Below, piece by piece: positions 1-5,160 of a DNA stretch of 5,169 bases. A program made the translations under genes and the position numbers. Positions within the stretch are counted from its first letter, which is position 1, and each line of letters begins with the position of its first letter. Source of the stretch: QQUD01 sp039029915 (lineage in GTDB: Bacteria; Chloroflexota; Anaerolineae; Promineifilales; Promineifilaceae); assembly GCA_039029915.1 (NCBI GenBank), contig JBCCFD010000521.1, positions 1-5,169 of the forward strand, given 5' to 3'. Under the pieces are notes generated by a model. The model did not search any database. It was not told where the DNA came from and worked only from the letters and a program-made list of their open reading frames with translations.

Positions 1-98
1 ACGCGGGATGTGACGTGATGACCTACAAAGGGGAAGAGATTTCACTTAAAGCCGAAGGGGGCGCAACTTGCCTAACACGTCCCGTTTTGAGAGCGTAA
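1..98 (+). CDS. C-terminal end of a probable amidinotransferase / arginine deiminase superfamily protein (5' partial)
   Basis: An open plus-strand frame enters from the left edge (first full codon at base 3) and stops with TAA at 96-98, giving about 31 residues. It contains GEEISLKAEGG followed by ATCLTRPVLRA. In the guanidino-modifying superfamily (amidinotransferases, arginine deiminases, dimethylargininases) the catalytic cysteine lies very near the C-terminus in a Gly-rich context ending Cys-(Leu/Met)-Thr/Ser and a few residues before the end. Here the Cys of TCLT, nine residues from the end, fits that place. The enzyme would attack the guanidinium carbon through a covalent Cys intermediate. 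The substrate cannot be told from this fragment. The gene converges on the LLM oxidoreductase, with only 4 nt between stop codons. The assignment rests on a short motif. The open frame and good amino-acid composition support coding, the family name less so. Confidence 0.55.
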   Translation, partial: AGCDVMTYKGEEISLKAEGGATCLTRPVLRA

Positions 99-102
99 GC
101 GA

Positions 103-1065
103 TTACTTTTGAATCAAAGGCAACACGCGCTCACCAAGCAGCGTTAACCCATTTTCAGCCGTTAATCCGTGGGGCGTCCCAAATTCCACCCGCCCTGCTC
201 CTGCCTGAAACAGCTCGTTAGCTTGTTGAGCAACCTCCTCTGGTGTGCCAGCAAAAGCGAGTTTTTGCAGCAATTCATCAGATATATTTTGAGCAACGGT
301 ATCATAATCATAAACGGCCGTTGCCTTTTCAATGCGAGTCATCAGTTCAGGCTCAATACCCAACGTCTGATCCAGCTTAGCAATCACTGAAAGGTATAAG
401 GCGGCTTCTTTTTTAGCTACTCTTTTTGCGGCGGCACCATCTTCATCAACAACCGTCACTGCCCCGACGACCAGCGAAACATGATCGGGTACAACATTCT
501 GATATTGCTGGACAATTGTTGGGTTGGCACTGCCACCCAATTTCACTTCTTCAATTTGATCGGCACACGCTTTTATCGTTTTTGGCCCCCAACTGCCAAG
601 CAGGAAAGGAATATTAGCGTTTTTAATTTGCCATCGAAAAGAATCACCGCCCGCAAGCGGAAAAATAGTGCCTTCATGTGGAGCTTTATTTTGTGTCAGC
701 AGGTGACGAACGGCCGTAAATGCTTCTTTTACGGCCGTTATGGGCTTTTCTGGCGCAATGTCGACAAACTCTAGCCAGCTTCCTCGAGCAATGCCGAGAA
801 AAGAGCGGCCGTTTGAAGCTTCATCTAACAATGCGCTATAAGCAGCAATGTTGATGGGGTGTGAGGTAAATGGATTAACGGCCGTTGGCCCCAATCGAAT
901 GCGGCTTGTGTGTCGGGCCATCTCCATGAGTGGAAACCAAGCCGGTTGAAACAGCATATCGTTGTAGACGGTCACCACGGGAAAGCCATACGCCTCCACC
1001 TGCGCTGCTAAGGGGCCATAAGCGGAAAGCGGTTTATCCGTTTGAAAAGCGATTGAGGTTGCCAT
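103..1065 (-). CDS. LLM class flavin/F420-dependent oxidoreductase (Mer-like)
   Basis: This 320-residue protein belongs to the luciferase-like monooxygenase superfamily, a cytoplasmic TIM barrel using FMN or coenzyme F420. It most resembles the F420 branch typified by methylenetetrahydromethanopterin reductase (Mer). Visible landmarks are RLGP then NPF and HP at residues 57-70, DEASNGR at 81-87, GIARGS at 91-96, FAGTPEEV at 271-278 and FGTPHG at 295-300, all in the expected order. Length is normal for the family. ATG at 1065 is the only possible start: an in-frame TAG lies ten codons upstream with no ATG, GTG or TTG between. No Shine-Dalgarno sequence precedes it (the leader ends TTTTCCT), unlike its neighbours. 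The gene is 45 nt after the DinB stop and may be co-transcribed. Four copies of ACGGCCGT lie inside it, all decoded as Thr-Ala-Val, plus a GCGGCCGT variant. The superfamily is secure. F420 versus FMN and the substrate are inference. Confidence 0.9.
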   Translation of the reverse strand: MATSIAFQTDKPLSAYGPLAAQVEAYGFPVVTVYNDMLFQPAWFPLMEMARHTSRIRLGPTAVNPFTSHPINIAAYSALLDEASNGRSFLGIARGSWLEFVDIAPEKPITAVKEAFTAVRHLLTQNKAPHEGTIFPLAGGDSFRWQIKNANIPFLLGSWGPKTIKACADQIEEVKLGGSANPTIVQQYQNVVPDHVSLVVGAVTVVDEDGAAAKRVAKKEAALYLSVIAKLDQTLGIEPELMTRIEKATAVYDYDTVAQNISDELLQKLAFAGTPEEVAQQANELFQAGAGRVEFGTPHGLTAENGLTLLGERVLPLIQK

Positions 1066-1085
1066 AGGAAAATGATGAAGAGCGT

Positions 1086-1109
1086 TTTGTTGCTAAGACC
1101 AGCAACAAA
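1086..1109 (-). other. Intergenic RNA hairpin between the DinB and LLM genes
   Basis: A perfect 9-bp inverted repeat (TTTGTTGCT at 1086-1094 paired with AGCAACAAA at 1101-1109) surrounds a 6-nt loop and begins one base past the DinB stop codon on the minus strand. No U-run follows on either strand, so it is not a canonical intrinsic terminator. It could stabilise the 3' end of the DinB message, cause partial termination, or tune expression of the LLM gene that starts 20 nt downstream without a Shine-Dalgarno sequence. Confidence 0.5.
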
Positions 1110-1110
1110 C

Positions 1111-1590
1111 TTATTCTCCCAGTGCCGCAATCGTGCGCTCAATCTGTTCTAAATGTGCGGTGCAGTGGCGCTCATAGATATCCAAAAGGTCATTGGGGGT
1201 TAACTGTTTTTTAAGGTCGGAATGGAATCCTGTGCGCTGCCACTGATCTGCGGTTAACGAGCCAAAAAGAACAACCCAACGCTGATGCAGCCCTTTGAGC
1301 AACGTGAGAGAAGCTGAAATGGGCACGTCTGTGACGTCAGCCGTTTTTGCCCAAAGTGCTTCGGCATATGGCTTTAGAGGTGGGTTATCCTCTGTCAATA
1401 TCAACTTCAAGCGGACAATACTGTTCATATGAGAATCAGCACAGTGGTGTACGATTTGGCGTACGCTCCACTCATCATCAATGGGAAAAGCATCGAGTTG
1501 CTCTTCAGTTAAGTTCGCAACGGCCGTTTCTAATGCATTGGGAAATTTGCGAATAACATCTAGTTTGGCAGATTGTTTGTCAGTTAACAT
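1111..1590 (-). CDS. DinB/YfiT-family putative metal-dependent hydrolase
   Basis: This 159-residue cytoplasmic protein is predicted to form the DinB four-helix bundle and closely follows the Bacillus YfiT pattern. DDEWSVRQIVHHCADSH lies at residues 38-54, then LKLILTEDNPPLKPY at 61-75, LHQRWVVL at 101-108 and ERHCTAHLEQI at 140-150. Family members bind one divalent metal through three histidines. Here these are likely one of H48/H49 from the first motif, with H142 and H146 from the last. Some DinB relatives are thiol-dependent transferases (bacillithiol and mycothiol S-transferases), but the YfiT branch has no firmly established reaction, so the substrate is open. ATG at 1590 is supported by GGAG at 1596-1599, 5 nt upstream. 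The gene lies 84 nt after the DUF6438 stop and 45 nt before the LLM start. One ACGGCCGT palindrome lies near the N-terminus (ETAVA, residues 21-25). Confidence 0.9.
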   Translation of the reverse strand: MLTDKQSAKLDVIRKFPNALETAVANLTEEQLDAFPIDDEWSVRQIVHHCADSHMNSIVRLKLILTEDNPPLKPYAEALWAKTADVTDVPISASLTLLKGLHQRWVVLFGSLTADQWQRTGFHSDLKKQLTPNDLLDIYERHCTAHLEQIERTIAALGE

Positions 1591-1595
1591 TTTTT

Positions 1596-1599
1596 CTCC
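1596..1599 (-). promoter_or_regulatory. Shine-Dalgarno site of the DinB gene
   Basis: GGAG lies on the minus strand with a 5-nt all-A spacer to the ATG at 1590. It fixes the start of the DinB gene. Confidence 0.65.
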
Positions 1600-1619
1600 A
1601 AGGTAAAGTCGATTAGAAA

Positions 1620-1625
1620 ATTATG
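1620..1625 (-). promoter_or_regulatory. Possible -10 element ahead of the DinB gene
   Basis: CATAAT on the minus strand (5 of 6 to TATAAT) lies 29 nt from the DinB start codon, in the AT-rich 84-nt gap 1591-1674. No convincing -35 hexamer is found 16-18 nt upstream, so this is weak. If real, DinB and LLM would form a transcript separate from the two genes above them. Confidence 0.2.
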
Positions 1626-1674
1626 CTTCAATCTTAACTATTCTACGATCTTTTTTTATTTTGACTGAGGGAAT

Positions 1675-2424
1675 TTACTGCGAAACGGCCGTTTGGCTAA
1701 TCACGTCTAAGATTCTAAATTCGTCATATGAATGACCACCTGGAGACAAAACAATATGCGCCATCTCAACTTTAAGGACGTATTCAAGATTCGGTTCCAA
1801 GGAGGCTCCTATCAAAAGCTCAGGCGATAACTTTTTCCAAAGCAATTGCTCCACCACTTTGTAACGATAGCATTGCTCTTGATTCAATGAGCCACATTCA
1901 ACAGGTTCAGTAGACACGATGATATCAATTTCTCCAGCAAAGGTTCTTGCGCTTCTATACACCAAATCATGTTCAGCGACTGCATCATCGATCAATTTTT
2001 CAATTGTAAATAAATTTGGGGGGGCAGTAGAGTCTCCAAAGTAATGATGAATTTGATTGAATTTTCCTTGGTCCCAAATAGTAACATAAGCGGTCGGAGA
2101 ATCAGTGGCACCATAAAAAGAATAATCATCTAAGCTGTAAACATCTAACACCTCTAAAAGGTCAAAAAGCTTCTCCGCCTCTTCACTAGGAATACGACTG
2201 GAATATTGACCGGTGTGATTAACATGATGCGCGCCTGTATACGAAATGCGGCCGTCTTTCCAAATCGTAAGTTGATAAACAGGACAGGTCCCCAAACAAT
2301 GGGTTCTTTCGATCATTACAAAAGATTGTCTTGGGTGACAAAACCAAACGACGAAACCTAATAAAGGTAAAAATATGCACAAAAGAGCTGTATTACGGAT
2401 ACGTCGAAAAGGTTTTTTATCCAT
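1675..2424 (-). CDS. Membrane-anchored DUF6438 protein with a DUF4377-like C-terminal domain
   Basis: Read from ATG at 2424 this is 249 residues; GTG at 2439 would add five. A basic start (KKPFRRIR) is followed by one hydrophobic segment at about residues 12-29, so the rest probably faces outward, held by an uncleaved anchor. There is no lipobox. Residues about 37-160 match DUF6438: HCLGTCPVY with its two cysteines (C43, C47), an IWKDGRISY strand pair, a TDSPTAYVTIW strand and IHHYFGD. Residues about 163-245 resemble DUF4377: VECGSLNQEQCY with two cysteines, a lone Trp, LEPNLEYVLKVE and a closing RILDVISQT. Neither domain has a proven function. The cysteine pairs suggest disulfides outside the cytoplasm. 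Start choice: GAGGTG (2437-2442) is 12 nt before this ATG, a long spacer, while the GTG has no ribosome site. It follows the upstream gene by 9-24 nt, so the two are almost surely co-transcribed. Confidence 0.8.
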   Translation of the reverse strand: MDKKPFRRIRNTALLCIFLPLLGFVVWFCHPRQSFVMIERTHCLGTCPVYQLTIWKDGRISYTGAHHVNHTGQYSSRIPSEEAEKLFDLLEVLDVYSLDDYSFYGATDSPTAYVTIWDQGKFNQIHHYFGDSTAPPNLFTIEKLIDDAVAEHDLVYRSARTFAGEIDIIVSTEPVECGSLNQEQCYRYKVVEQLLWKKLSPELLIGASLEPNLEYVLKVEMAHIVLSPGGHSYDEFRILDVISQTAVSQ

Positions 2425-2448
2425 TGACGACGATAACACCTCGATAAT

Positions 2449-3624
2449 TCATTCTATTATTATAGGTTTTCCCTGCTGAATAAGTCTATCATGCCAAACT
2501 TGTTCATAGGCTGGGGGACCTTGCATTTCATACCAAACCGCTTGATCTCCTTCAAACCGAAGCGTAATTTGGGCTGTAGGCATTAATTTTCTTTGAATAA
2601 GGATAAATTCTATTAAGTCTTGACCATAAGCATCATCCCAATTTAGTTTTAAGGCAAAACCAGCCTCTTTTTTATAATACCCTGCCACCCTTTCAACAAG
2701 CAGTTCAGTTAAGTCCGATGCCCGAATCAGTTCTGAATCATCATGTCCACCAATCTGTTCTAAAAATGGAAAGTCTTCAGGCTCCAAATAAAGCTTTGCC
2801 AATGGCTTTACAGGCACCTCACTGGCCCATTCATTTGATAACGCGCCATCTGCAATCGGGATTTGCTCAAAGGTTTGTCGAGGCAAAATGTAAAGAGCAC
2901 CTTGGGTATACGGCCGTTGCTCCAAAATATCTTTATTAACCGAAAAATGATAAACGGCCTGTTCTTCACCATCTTGATTTTTAAAAAACATCACCCCATT
3001 TCGAATGGAACCCGTCAGATTTGGTCGATCTACAATCGCAAAAAACATAGGCCACAAGCCATCATGTGTGCCATAGACAGCCTGTTTGTTTCCTCGCCCG
3101 CTCCGATCTTTAAGTTCTAGGGATGTTCGACGTGTGCTGAATTCTTCAATATCGCGATTGTTCGAGCCATGAAAGATGAACTGTTCTTGCATTGCTAGAT
3201 ATTGTAAAAATTCATATTTTGGGTACGGCAACTGCCAATCAATTGCATCCCCTTGTCCATCATGCACCCACCCTGTTGTTAATGCTGAAAATGCATTTAC
3301 CTTGTTATCTGTTAAGTTTAATTTTGGCGGCAGTAATCCATGACCAGAATGCACTGCACCAGCCTCGCCGTCAACGCGAAGCAGTTCAAATACATCACCC
3401 ACCATGACCTTTTCTGGAACATCTTGGTCTCTAAAATGAAAAACGGCCGTTGCCCCATCAACCGGCCCGCCGTTCATTTTGAAATGATGTGCATTTTTTA
3501 AAGGGTCTAAAATAACCTCGAACCCTGGTGGTACACCTGAAAAGGCAATCGTTAGTTGTTCGTCAATGACGCCCACCTTCACAACCATATCATCCAGTTG
3601 ATAATGCCCTTCATACTGCTTCAT
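2449..3624 (-). CDS. Uncharacterised multidomain protein: DUF3471-like N-terminus, possible ADP-ribosyltransferase-like core
   Basis: This is a soluble protein of 391 residues with no signal peptide or membrane segment. Residues about 2-85 form a beta-rich unit (YEGHYQL, VGVIDEQLTIAF, VFELLRVD) that resembles DUF3471, usually found appended to serine beta-lactamase-like proteins. After a linker, residues about 133-295 hold PYPKYEFLQYL, FIFHGSN (H152), AVYGTHDGLWPMFFAI (Y184), GALYILPRQTF, NEW (E265) and EPEDFPFLEQIGGHD. The order His-Gly-Ser, Tyr-x-Thr, then a late Glu recalls the H-Y-E arrangement of ADP-ribosyltransferase folds, but this is a motif guess and no activity is shown. Residues about 305-391 are unassigned. 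Start: ATG at 3624 has GGAGG exactly 8 nt upstream. The ATG five codons earlier (3639) has no ribosome site and its last base would be the first G of that GGAGG. Stop TGA lies just before the DUF6438 gene. Confidence 0.75.
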   Translation of the reverse strand: MKQYEGHYQLDDMVVKVGVIDEQLTIAFSGVPPGFEVILDPLKNAHHFKMNGGPVDGATAVFHFRDQDVPEKVMVGDVFELLRVDGEAGAVHSGHGLLPPKLNLTDNKVNAFSALTTGWVHDGQGDAIDWQLPYPKYEFLQYLAMQEQFIFHGSNNRDIEEFSTRRTSLELKDRSGRGNKQAVYGTHDGLWPMFFAIVDRPNLTGSIRNGVMFFKNQDGEEQAVYHFSVNKDILEQRPYTQGALYILPRQTFEQIPIADGALSNEWASEVPVKPLAKLYLEPEDFPFLEQIGGHDDSELIRASDLTELLVERVAGYYKKEAGFALKLNWDDAYGQDLIEFILIQRKLMPTAQITLRFEGDQAVWYEMQGPPAYEQVWHDRLIQQGKPIIIE

Positions 3625-3632
3625 TACAACAG

Positions 3633-3637
3633 CCTCC
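3633..3637 (-). promoter_or_regulatory. Shine-Dalgarno site deciding the start of the 2449-3624 gene
   Basis: GGAGG on the minus strand is followed by 8 nt and ATG at 3624. The longer reading frame would begin at 3639, so its start codon overlaps this site and its own upstream sequence (CGACTTAGAA) has no ribosome-binding match. Confidence 0.7.
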
Positions 3638-3673
3638 ATTTCTAAGTCGTTAAAATCAAGTGCTTTGTCTCAC

Positions 3674-3705
3674 AAAAAAACGATAAATGCCAATGCGGAT
3701 TGAGC
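3674..3705 (-). terminator. Weak terminator-like structure downstream of the MFS gene
   Basis: On the minus strand a short imperfect hairpin (GC, bulged T, CAAT, loop CCGC, ATTGGC; 3689-3705) is followed after 8 nt by seven T residues (3680-3674). The stem is short and the gap to the T-run is longer than in a canonical intrinsic terminator. It is the best candidate for ending the exporter transcript in the 143-nt gap 3625-3767. No other gene is visible in that gap. Confidence 0.2.
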
Positions 3706-3737
3706 CTTTCGAAGACGGTCTTTCAATCAAAGAAGCA

Positions 3738-3771
3738 ACTTCGTTACACTTAGGGACTTCGTTTCACTTAG
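3738..3771. repeat. Two-copy tandem repeat, 18-nt period, at the 3' end of the MFS gene
   Basis: ACTTCGTTACACTTAG (3738-3753) and ACTTCGTTTCACTTAG (3756-3771) are identical at 15 of 16 positions and separated by GG. The right-hand copy contains the TAA stop of the exporter (3768-3770 on the minus strand), so the repeat straddles the end of the coding region. A 5-bp hairpin (3719-3733) lies just beyond. Confidence 0.7.
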
Positions 3772-5072
3772 ACCAATGTTGGGTTTTGAGCATCTGGATC
3801 GGCCATAATAGTTTCTTCTTCTGTTGTCTCACTTTCTATATCGACTCGATTTTCTTCAATATTCATGACTTGGGGAATAAAAAAGCCCGCCAGACCAACA
3901 ACAAAAGCGCCAATCCCCGCTGCCATATACCAAAAGGAAACGCTTAAACGGTCAGCTAATGGGCCGGCGATTATTAAACCAATAGGGGACATGGCAGAAG
4001 TGGCACTCCCAATTAAAGCAAACACCCGCCCCTGCATGTCTGGGGCAATCGTTGATTGCATAATGGCATGAATCGGTCCATTGGTTACCGCCAACGCAAG
4101 ACCCACAATAGTTGAGGCCGCTATAACTAAATAAAGTGGGCCCGCTGAGGGTATAAACCCAATGATGCCCATGCCAATTCCTACAGTAAGCATGCCCAAC
4201 AATGATGTAACAATTTTTTTCTTAAAGCCGCCCCACGAAGCCAGCAGCATGCCGCCGACAATAATACCAATACCAAAAGTAACATTAATTAGGCTTAAAA
4301 AATATGCAGATTGTTGAAAATAATCAAACACCAAAAGCGGCAGCAGCGAAACTGCAGGCACCAGCATAAAGTTTGCAAACATCGCCATCCCCATCAGGAA
4401 TAACATGCCGGGCCAGCCCAAAATGTAGCGCAACCCACTCTGAAAATCAGCGAGAAAAGACGGCCGTTTTTCTTCATCTACATCTTCAGAAACAATGGGC
4501 TGTGGAATATGAACGAAGAAAAGGGGCAAGATGGCAAAGATTGCTGTGACAACATCGATCAACAGCACGCCAGCCATTGGCAACAGGGAAACGACCAATG
4601 CGCCCAACGGCGCAGACGCAATATTTAATCCACCTTGCACAATTTGGTTTAACCCCTGAATATTTGTCAAACGTTCCTCAGGCACCATCAAAGAGGTTGT
4701 GGCCTGCATCGTTGACCAATGAAACGCTCCAAACACGGCTCGCACAAATAAGAGCAAAAAAATGTGCCAAACGGCAATCATTTCCAAGGCGAACAAAGCC
4801 ATAAGCACGATTGTAGCAACGGCAATAACCGCATCTGAGGCGAATAAAATGAGCCGACGATTGAGTCTATCGACCCACACCCCAATAAATGGACCCAAAA
4901 TTACCTGAGGCAGTAAACCAACCAATGAGGCTGTCGCTAATAAGGTGGCAGACCCTGTCTGCTGTGTTAACCACCAAATAATGGCAAATTGAACAATTTG
5001 TGATCCCAATAATGAGAACGCCTGCCCTGTCCACAGCGTAAGAAACGGCCGTAATGTTTTGTCGCGCAACAT
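3768..5072 (-). CDS. MFS exporter of the DHA3 / MefA-EntS type
   Basis: This is a 434-residue inner-membrane secondary transporter, about 12 membrane helices, expected to export small hydrophobic compounds (drugs, macrolides or siderophores in related proteins) by proton antiport. The N-terminus (LRPFLTLWTGQAFSLLGSQI) is typical of the MFS_3/DHA3 group. Motif A is GVWVDRLNRR at residues 64-73 between helices 2 and 3. A charged cytoplasmic loop (about 188-216) separates the two six-helix halves, and APDMQGRVFA (about 343-352) is the repeat-half counterpart common in this group. The C-terminal tail from about 402 is strongly acidic and not membrane-embedded. Start: ATG at 5072 has GGAG 8 nt upstream. 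A longer frame beginning with TTG at 5099 would run through that ribosome site and add nine polar residues the family lacks. Substrate is unknown. It is transcribed away from a gene that begins right of the window. Confidence 0.9.
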   Translation of the reverse strand: MLRDKTLRPFLTLWTGQAFSLLGSQIVQFAIIWWLTQQTGSATLLATASLVGLLPQVILGPFIGVWVDRLNRRLILFASDAVIAVATIVLMALFALEMIAVWHIFLLLFVRAVFGAFHWSTMQATTSLMVPEERLTNIQGLNQIVQGGLNIASAPLGALVVSLLPMAGVLLIDVVTAIFAILPLFFVHIPQPIVSEDVDEEKRPSFLADFQSGLRYILGWPGMLFLMGMAMFANFMLVPAVSLLPLLVFDYFQQSAYFLSLINVTFGIGIIVGGMLLASWGGFKKKIVTSLLGMLTVGIGMGIIGFIPSAGPLYLVIAASTIVGLALAVTNGPIHAIMQSTIAPDMQGRVFALIGSATSAMSPIGLIIAGPLADRLSVSFWYMAAGIGAFVVGLAGFFIPQVMNIEENRVDIESETTEEETIMADPDAQNPTLV

Positions 5073-5080
5073 CTCACACA

Positions 5081-5084
5081 CTCC
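5081..5084 (-). promoter_or_regulatory. Shine-Dalgarno site of the MFS gene
   Basis: GGAG on the minus strand lies 8 nt from ATG at 5072 and decides this start over the upstream TTG at 5099. Confidence 0.65.
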
Positions 5085-5119
5085 ATAAAAGTCAATCAAT
5101 AAATTAACTTTTCAACACT

Positions 5120-5129
5120 ATTAATTAAT
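5120..5129. promoter_or_regulatory. AT-only palindrome in the divergent intergenic region
   Basis: ATTAATTAAT is a perfect 10-bp palindrome, followed at 5134-5141 by the 8-bp palindrome ATGATCAT. Both lie in the AT-rich stretch that must hold promoters for the exporter and for the plus-strand gene beyond the window. Short AT palindromes arise easily by chance, so an operator role is only possible. Confidence 0.25.
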
Positions 5130-5141
5130 TTTCATGATCAT

Positions 5142-5153
5142 TCTTGGCCAAGA
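5142..5153. promoter_or_regulatory. 12-bp perfect palindrome, candidate operator
   Basis: TCTTGGCCAAGA is a perfect dyad directly upstream of the plus-strand AGGAGG, in the region between two divergent genes. Such a position would let a dimeric regulator repress the rightward gene and perhaps the exporter. Exporter genes are often divergent from their TetR/MarR/PadR-type regulators, but the regulator, if any, is outside the window. Confidence 0.4.
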
Positions 5154-5154
5154 C

Positions 5155-5160
5155 AGGAGG
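5155..5160 (+). promoter_or_regulatory. Consensus Shine-Dalgarno site for a plus-strand gene starting beyond the right edge
   Basis: AGGAGG is followed by the nine bases AATATAAAA up to the window end, with no start codon in them. A start codon at or next to base 5170 would be at normal spacing. This indicates a gene divergent from the MFS exporter with a strong ribosome site; its product is not visible. Confidence 0.6.

Larger units (their letters stand above)
313..5052. repeat. Dispersed highly iterated palindrome ACGGCCGT (HIP1-like)
   Basis: Ten perfect copies of ACGGCCGT start at 314, 710, 731, 878, 1520, 1685, 2910, 3443, 4460 and 5045. Five of them (313-322, 877-886, 1519-1528, 1684-1693, 3442-3451) extend to the 10-mer AACGGCCGTT. 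Two further copies differ only by GCGGCCGT (starting at 805 and 2248). All are inside coding regions, in all five complete genes, and none is intergenic. Random expectation for one 8-mer in 5.2 kb is about 0.08, so the enrichment is over 100-fold. The behaviour is that of a genome-wide iterated palindrome like HIP1 (GCGATCGC) in cyanobacteria. Whether it reflects methylation, repair or segregation is unknown. Confidence 0.8.

Noticed and set aside
481..774. Plus-strand open frame of 97 codons inside the LLM gene
   Set aside because: Fully antisense to a well-supported gene, with low-complexity, Cys/Trp-rich translation and no recognisable motif.
1649..1665. Plus-strand T-rich run (GATCTTTTTTTATTTT) as an intrinsic terminator
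   Set aside because: No stable GC-rich stem precedes it on the plus strand, and no plus-strand gene ends there.
2425..2439. GTG at 2439 as the start of the DUF6438 gene
   Set aside because: It has no upstream ribosome site; GAGGTG lies on top of the GTG itself and ahead of ATG 2424. Kept as an alternative only because the spacer to the ATG is long.
2953..2963. AACGGCCTGTT, resembling the iterated palindrome
   Set aside because: It has an extra T breaking the dyad; it may be a decayed copy but cannot be counted.
3687..3947. Plus-strand open frame of 86 codons across the exporter 3' end
   Set aside because: No ribosome site; most of it is antisense to the exporter and its composition follows the minus-strand gene.
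313..5052. ACGGCCGT copies as transcription-factor operators
   Set aside because: All copies are inside coding sequence and none is in a promoter region, so a genome-wide iterated element fits better.
5073..5099. TTG at 5099 as the exporter start
   Set aside because: It would translate through the GGAG site and add residues not seen in the family; ATG 5072 has an 8-nt spaced ribosome site.
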